In this document: positions 62,549-64,000 of the stretch, piece after piece
Layout: every line of letters starts with the position of its first letter
How positions within the stretch are numbered: the first letter of the stretch is position 1
NCBI RefSeq assembly: GCF_001657485.1
Contig: NZ_LXFU01000045.1
Span: forward strand, 48,961 to 112,960
From: Rhizobium sp. WYCCWR10014
GTDB taxonomy: Bacteria; Pseudomonadota; Alphaproteobacteria; Rhizobiales; Rhizobiaceae
Direction: 5' to 3'
DNA length: 64,000 nucleotides
The notes under the pieces: generated by a model
What the model was told of the DNA's origin: nothing
Seen by the model: the letters and a program-made list of their open reading frames with translations, nothing else
Databases searched by the model: none
Position numbers and translations under genes: made by a program

Positions 62549-62592
62549 CTCCAACGTCCTTTGCGCGTCTGAAAAGACGCGCGGCGCTGGAG
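62549..62592 (+). repeat. Intergenic element, palindrome B copy 8 with exchanged arms
   Basis: The inner hairpin GCGCGTCT-GAAA-AGACGCGC is identical to copy 5, but the outer arms are CTCCA...TGGAG in place of TTACAG...CTGTAA, and they still pair. Palindrome A is missing; only the CTCAAAGTG linker precedes it. Confidence 0.82.
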
Positions 62593-62651
62593 AAGAGCAC
62601 CGTTATGCGAAGCTGGCTTCGCGATCGAACATGGGGTGTGACCGGTCCGCG

Positions 62652-64000
62652 ATGGCAGGCAGAGGCAGATCAAGCGACAGAATAGAACCGTCTTTCAGCG
62701 GCCGCCCGGCACGCGACGATGACGAATTCTCGCTCGATGCCGACGACCGCATCGCCGGAGGCCGATCTCAGCGCCGCGGCGGCTCGAAACCCCCGCCGCA
62801 GCGCCCCGCCCCTCGGAGGCGGCGGGAGCCGCCGGAGCGTGAGGGCGGCGGCTTTTTCGGATTCCTGCGCCGCGCGATCTACTGGTGCGTCGTGCTTTTC
62901 ATCTGGGCCGGCATCGGCGTTGCCGGGCTCGTGGTCTATTATGGCTCGCGCATGCCGAGCGCCAGTACATGGGCGATCCCTGAACGGCCGCCGAATGTGA
63001 AGATTACCGCCGTCGACGGCAGCATCATCGCCAATCGCGGCGCGACCGGCGGCGAGGCGCTGTCGCTCGAAAACATGTCGCCCTATATTCCGGAAGCCGT
63101 CATCGCCATCGAGGATCGGCGTTTCTATTCGCATTTCGGCGTCGATCCGCTCGGCCTCGGCCGGGCGATCGTGACCAATCTCACCGCTGGTCACATGGTC
63201 CAGGGTGGCTCGACGCTGACGCAGCAGCTTGCCAAGAACCTCTTTCTCTCCCCTGAGAGGACGCTGGAACGCAAGGTACAGGAAGTGCTGCTCTCGCTCT
63301 GGCTGGAGCAGAAATACACCAAGGACCAAATCCTTGCCATGTATCTCAACCGGGTGTTCTTCGGATCGAATGCCTATGGCGTCGAGGCAGCCTCGCGCCG
63401 CTACTTCAACAAATCGGCGCGTGACGTAAACCTCGGCGAGGCCGCGGTGCTGGCCGGCCTACTCAAGGCGCCGTCGCGGCTTTCGCCGGCCCGCGATGCG
63501 GAAGCTGCGAATGCACGCGCCCAGCTTGTGCTCGCGGCGATGCGCGAACAGGGTTTCATCACCGATTCCGAGGTCAAGACCGCGATGTCGCAGACCCCGG
63601 CTTCGGCCAAGAGCTACTGGTCCGGCGCCGGGCACTATGTTGCCGACATGGTGATGGACGAGCTGCCGGGGCTGATCGGCGACGTCAAGGAAGACGTCAT
63701 CGTCGATACGACCATCGACAAGTCGCTGGAAAGGAAGGCCGAGCAATCGCTGGTCGACGTGCTCGACAAGGAGGGCGGCAAGCTCGACGCGTCGCAGGCG
63801 GCCCTCGTCTCGATCGACGGCACCGGCGCGATCCGAGCGCTCGTCGGCGGCAGGGACTATGCGACGAGCCAGTTCAACCGCGCCGTCAAGGCCAAACGCC
63901 AGCCGGGTTCCTCATTCAAGCCCTTCGTCTATGCCGCAGCACTCGAGAAGGGGCTGACGCCCTATTCGGTGTTCAACGACGCGCCGATCCGGATCGGCGA
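62652..64000 (+). CDS. Class A penicillin-binding protein, PBP1-type (3' end outside window)
   Basis: I read this frame directly from the sequence; it runs off the right edge after about 449 residues. A basic cytoplasmic N-terminus rich in Arg and Pro (RSQRRGGSKPPPQRPAPRRR) precedes one membrane helix (about residues 80-100). The glycosyltransferase domain has IAIEDRRFYSHFGVDPLGLG and GGSTLTQQLAKNLFLSPERT with catalytic Glu. The transpeptidase domain begins with the serine motif PGSSFKPFVYAAAL near residue 420. It would polymerise and cross-link murein in the periplasm. Confidence 0.93.
   Translation, partial: MAGRGRSSDRIEPSFSGRPARDDDEFSLDADDRIAGGRSQRRGGSKPPPQRPAPRRRREPPEREGGGFFGFLRRAIYWCVVLFIWAGIGVAGLVVYYGSRMPSASTWAIPERPPNVKITAVDGSIIANRGATGGEALSLENMSPYIPEAVIAIEDRRFYSHFGVDPLGLGRAIVTNLTAGHMVQGGSTLTQQLAKNLFLSPERTLERKVQEVLLSLWLEQKYTKDQILAMYLNRVFFGSNAYGVEAASRRYFNKSARDVNLGEAAVLAGLLKAPSRLSPARDAEAANARAQLVLAAMREQGFITDSEVKTAMSQTPASAKSYWSGAGHYVADMVMDELPGLIGDVKEDVIVDTTIDKSLERKAEQSLVDVLDKEGGKLDASQAALVSIDGTGAIRALVGGRDYATSQFNRAVKAKRQPGSSFKPFVYAAALEKGLTPYSVFNDAPIRIG

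Overview
The window is a GC-rich, gene-dense chromosomal segment of a fast-growing rhizobium, most likely Rhizobium of the etli/leguminosarum group. The evidence is the neighbourhoods (Ctp/Cpa pilus genes, YejABEF, the phn order, polA next to a MarR gene), the protein sequences, and a dense set of short palindromic intergenic repeats of the kind known from Rhizobium. There are no transposases, phage genes or CRISPR arrays, and one tRNA (Ser-GGA). All functions are read from sequence; no database search was possible.

Region by region. 1-5857: part of a Tad/Flp pilus locus, with cpaD (cut by the window edge), cpaC, cpaB, cpaA and the Flp pilin on the minus strand, and a secretin N-domain protein plus two TadE-type pseudopilins on the plus strand. 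6064-17760: a nucleoside uptake and salvage district. deoB-add and upp read rightward. A BMP-type ABC transporter (binding protein, double ATPase, two permeases) followed by cdd, punA, deoC and deoA reads leftward. Together they import nucleosides, deaminate them, phosphorolyse them and feed bases and (deoxy)ribose phosphates to salvage and central metabolism. 18079-23930: a small membrane protein, tRNA-Ser, an Lrp regulator, a serine hydrolase, a KTSC protein, pncB and a hydroxyacid dehydrogenase. 23939-29792: yejABEF, a peptide importer. 30068-36100: mepA, mgsA, glk, an MsbA-type exporter, dapB and gpmA. 36140-49789: a complete C-P lyase and phosphonate uptake locus (phnF divergent from phnGHIJKL, an acyltransferase, phnCDE1E2, a DUF1045 protein, phnMN) with a candidate PHO box and a PhnF-type operator. 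49825-64000: an FtsK-type translocase without membrane segments, polA, a candidate alpha-r7 sRNA, a MarR regulator, an MHYT-PAS-GGDEF-EAL protein, an M20 dipeptidase, an SH3 protein, and the start of a class A penicillin-binding protein.

The least explained material lies between genes. Eight copies of a two-palindrome element recur, whose second palindrome would fold as RNA into a long hairpin, usually with a GAAA loop. One copy has exchanged its outer arms on both sides while still pairing. A second group of palindromes shares an AAAACCGCT...CACACTTTT-like core with different arms. Two terminator-ended intergenic stretches look like small RNA genes: one beside polA, and one on the minus strand near 61.8 kb with two C-rich hairpin loops resembling anti-Shine-Dalgarno sRNAs. 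Several operons also have internal hairpin-plus-T-tract sites that could set stoichiometry (pilin/cpaA, binding protein/ATPase).
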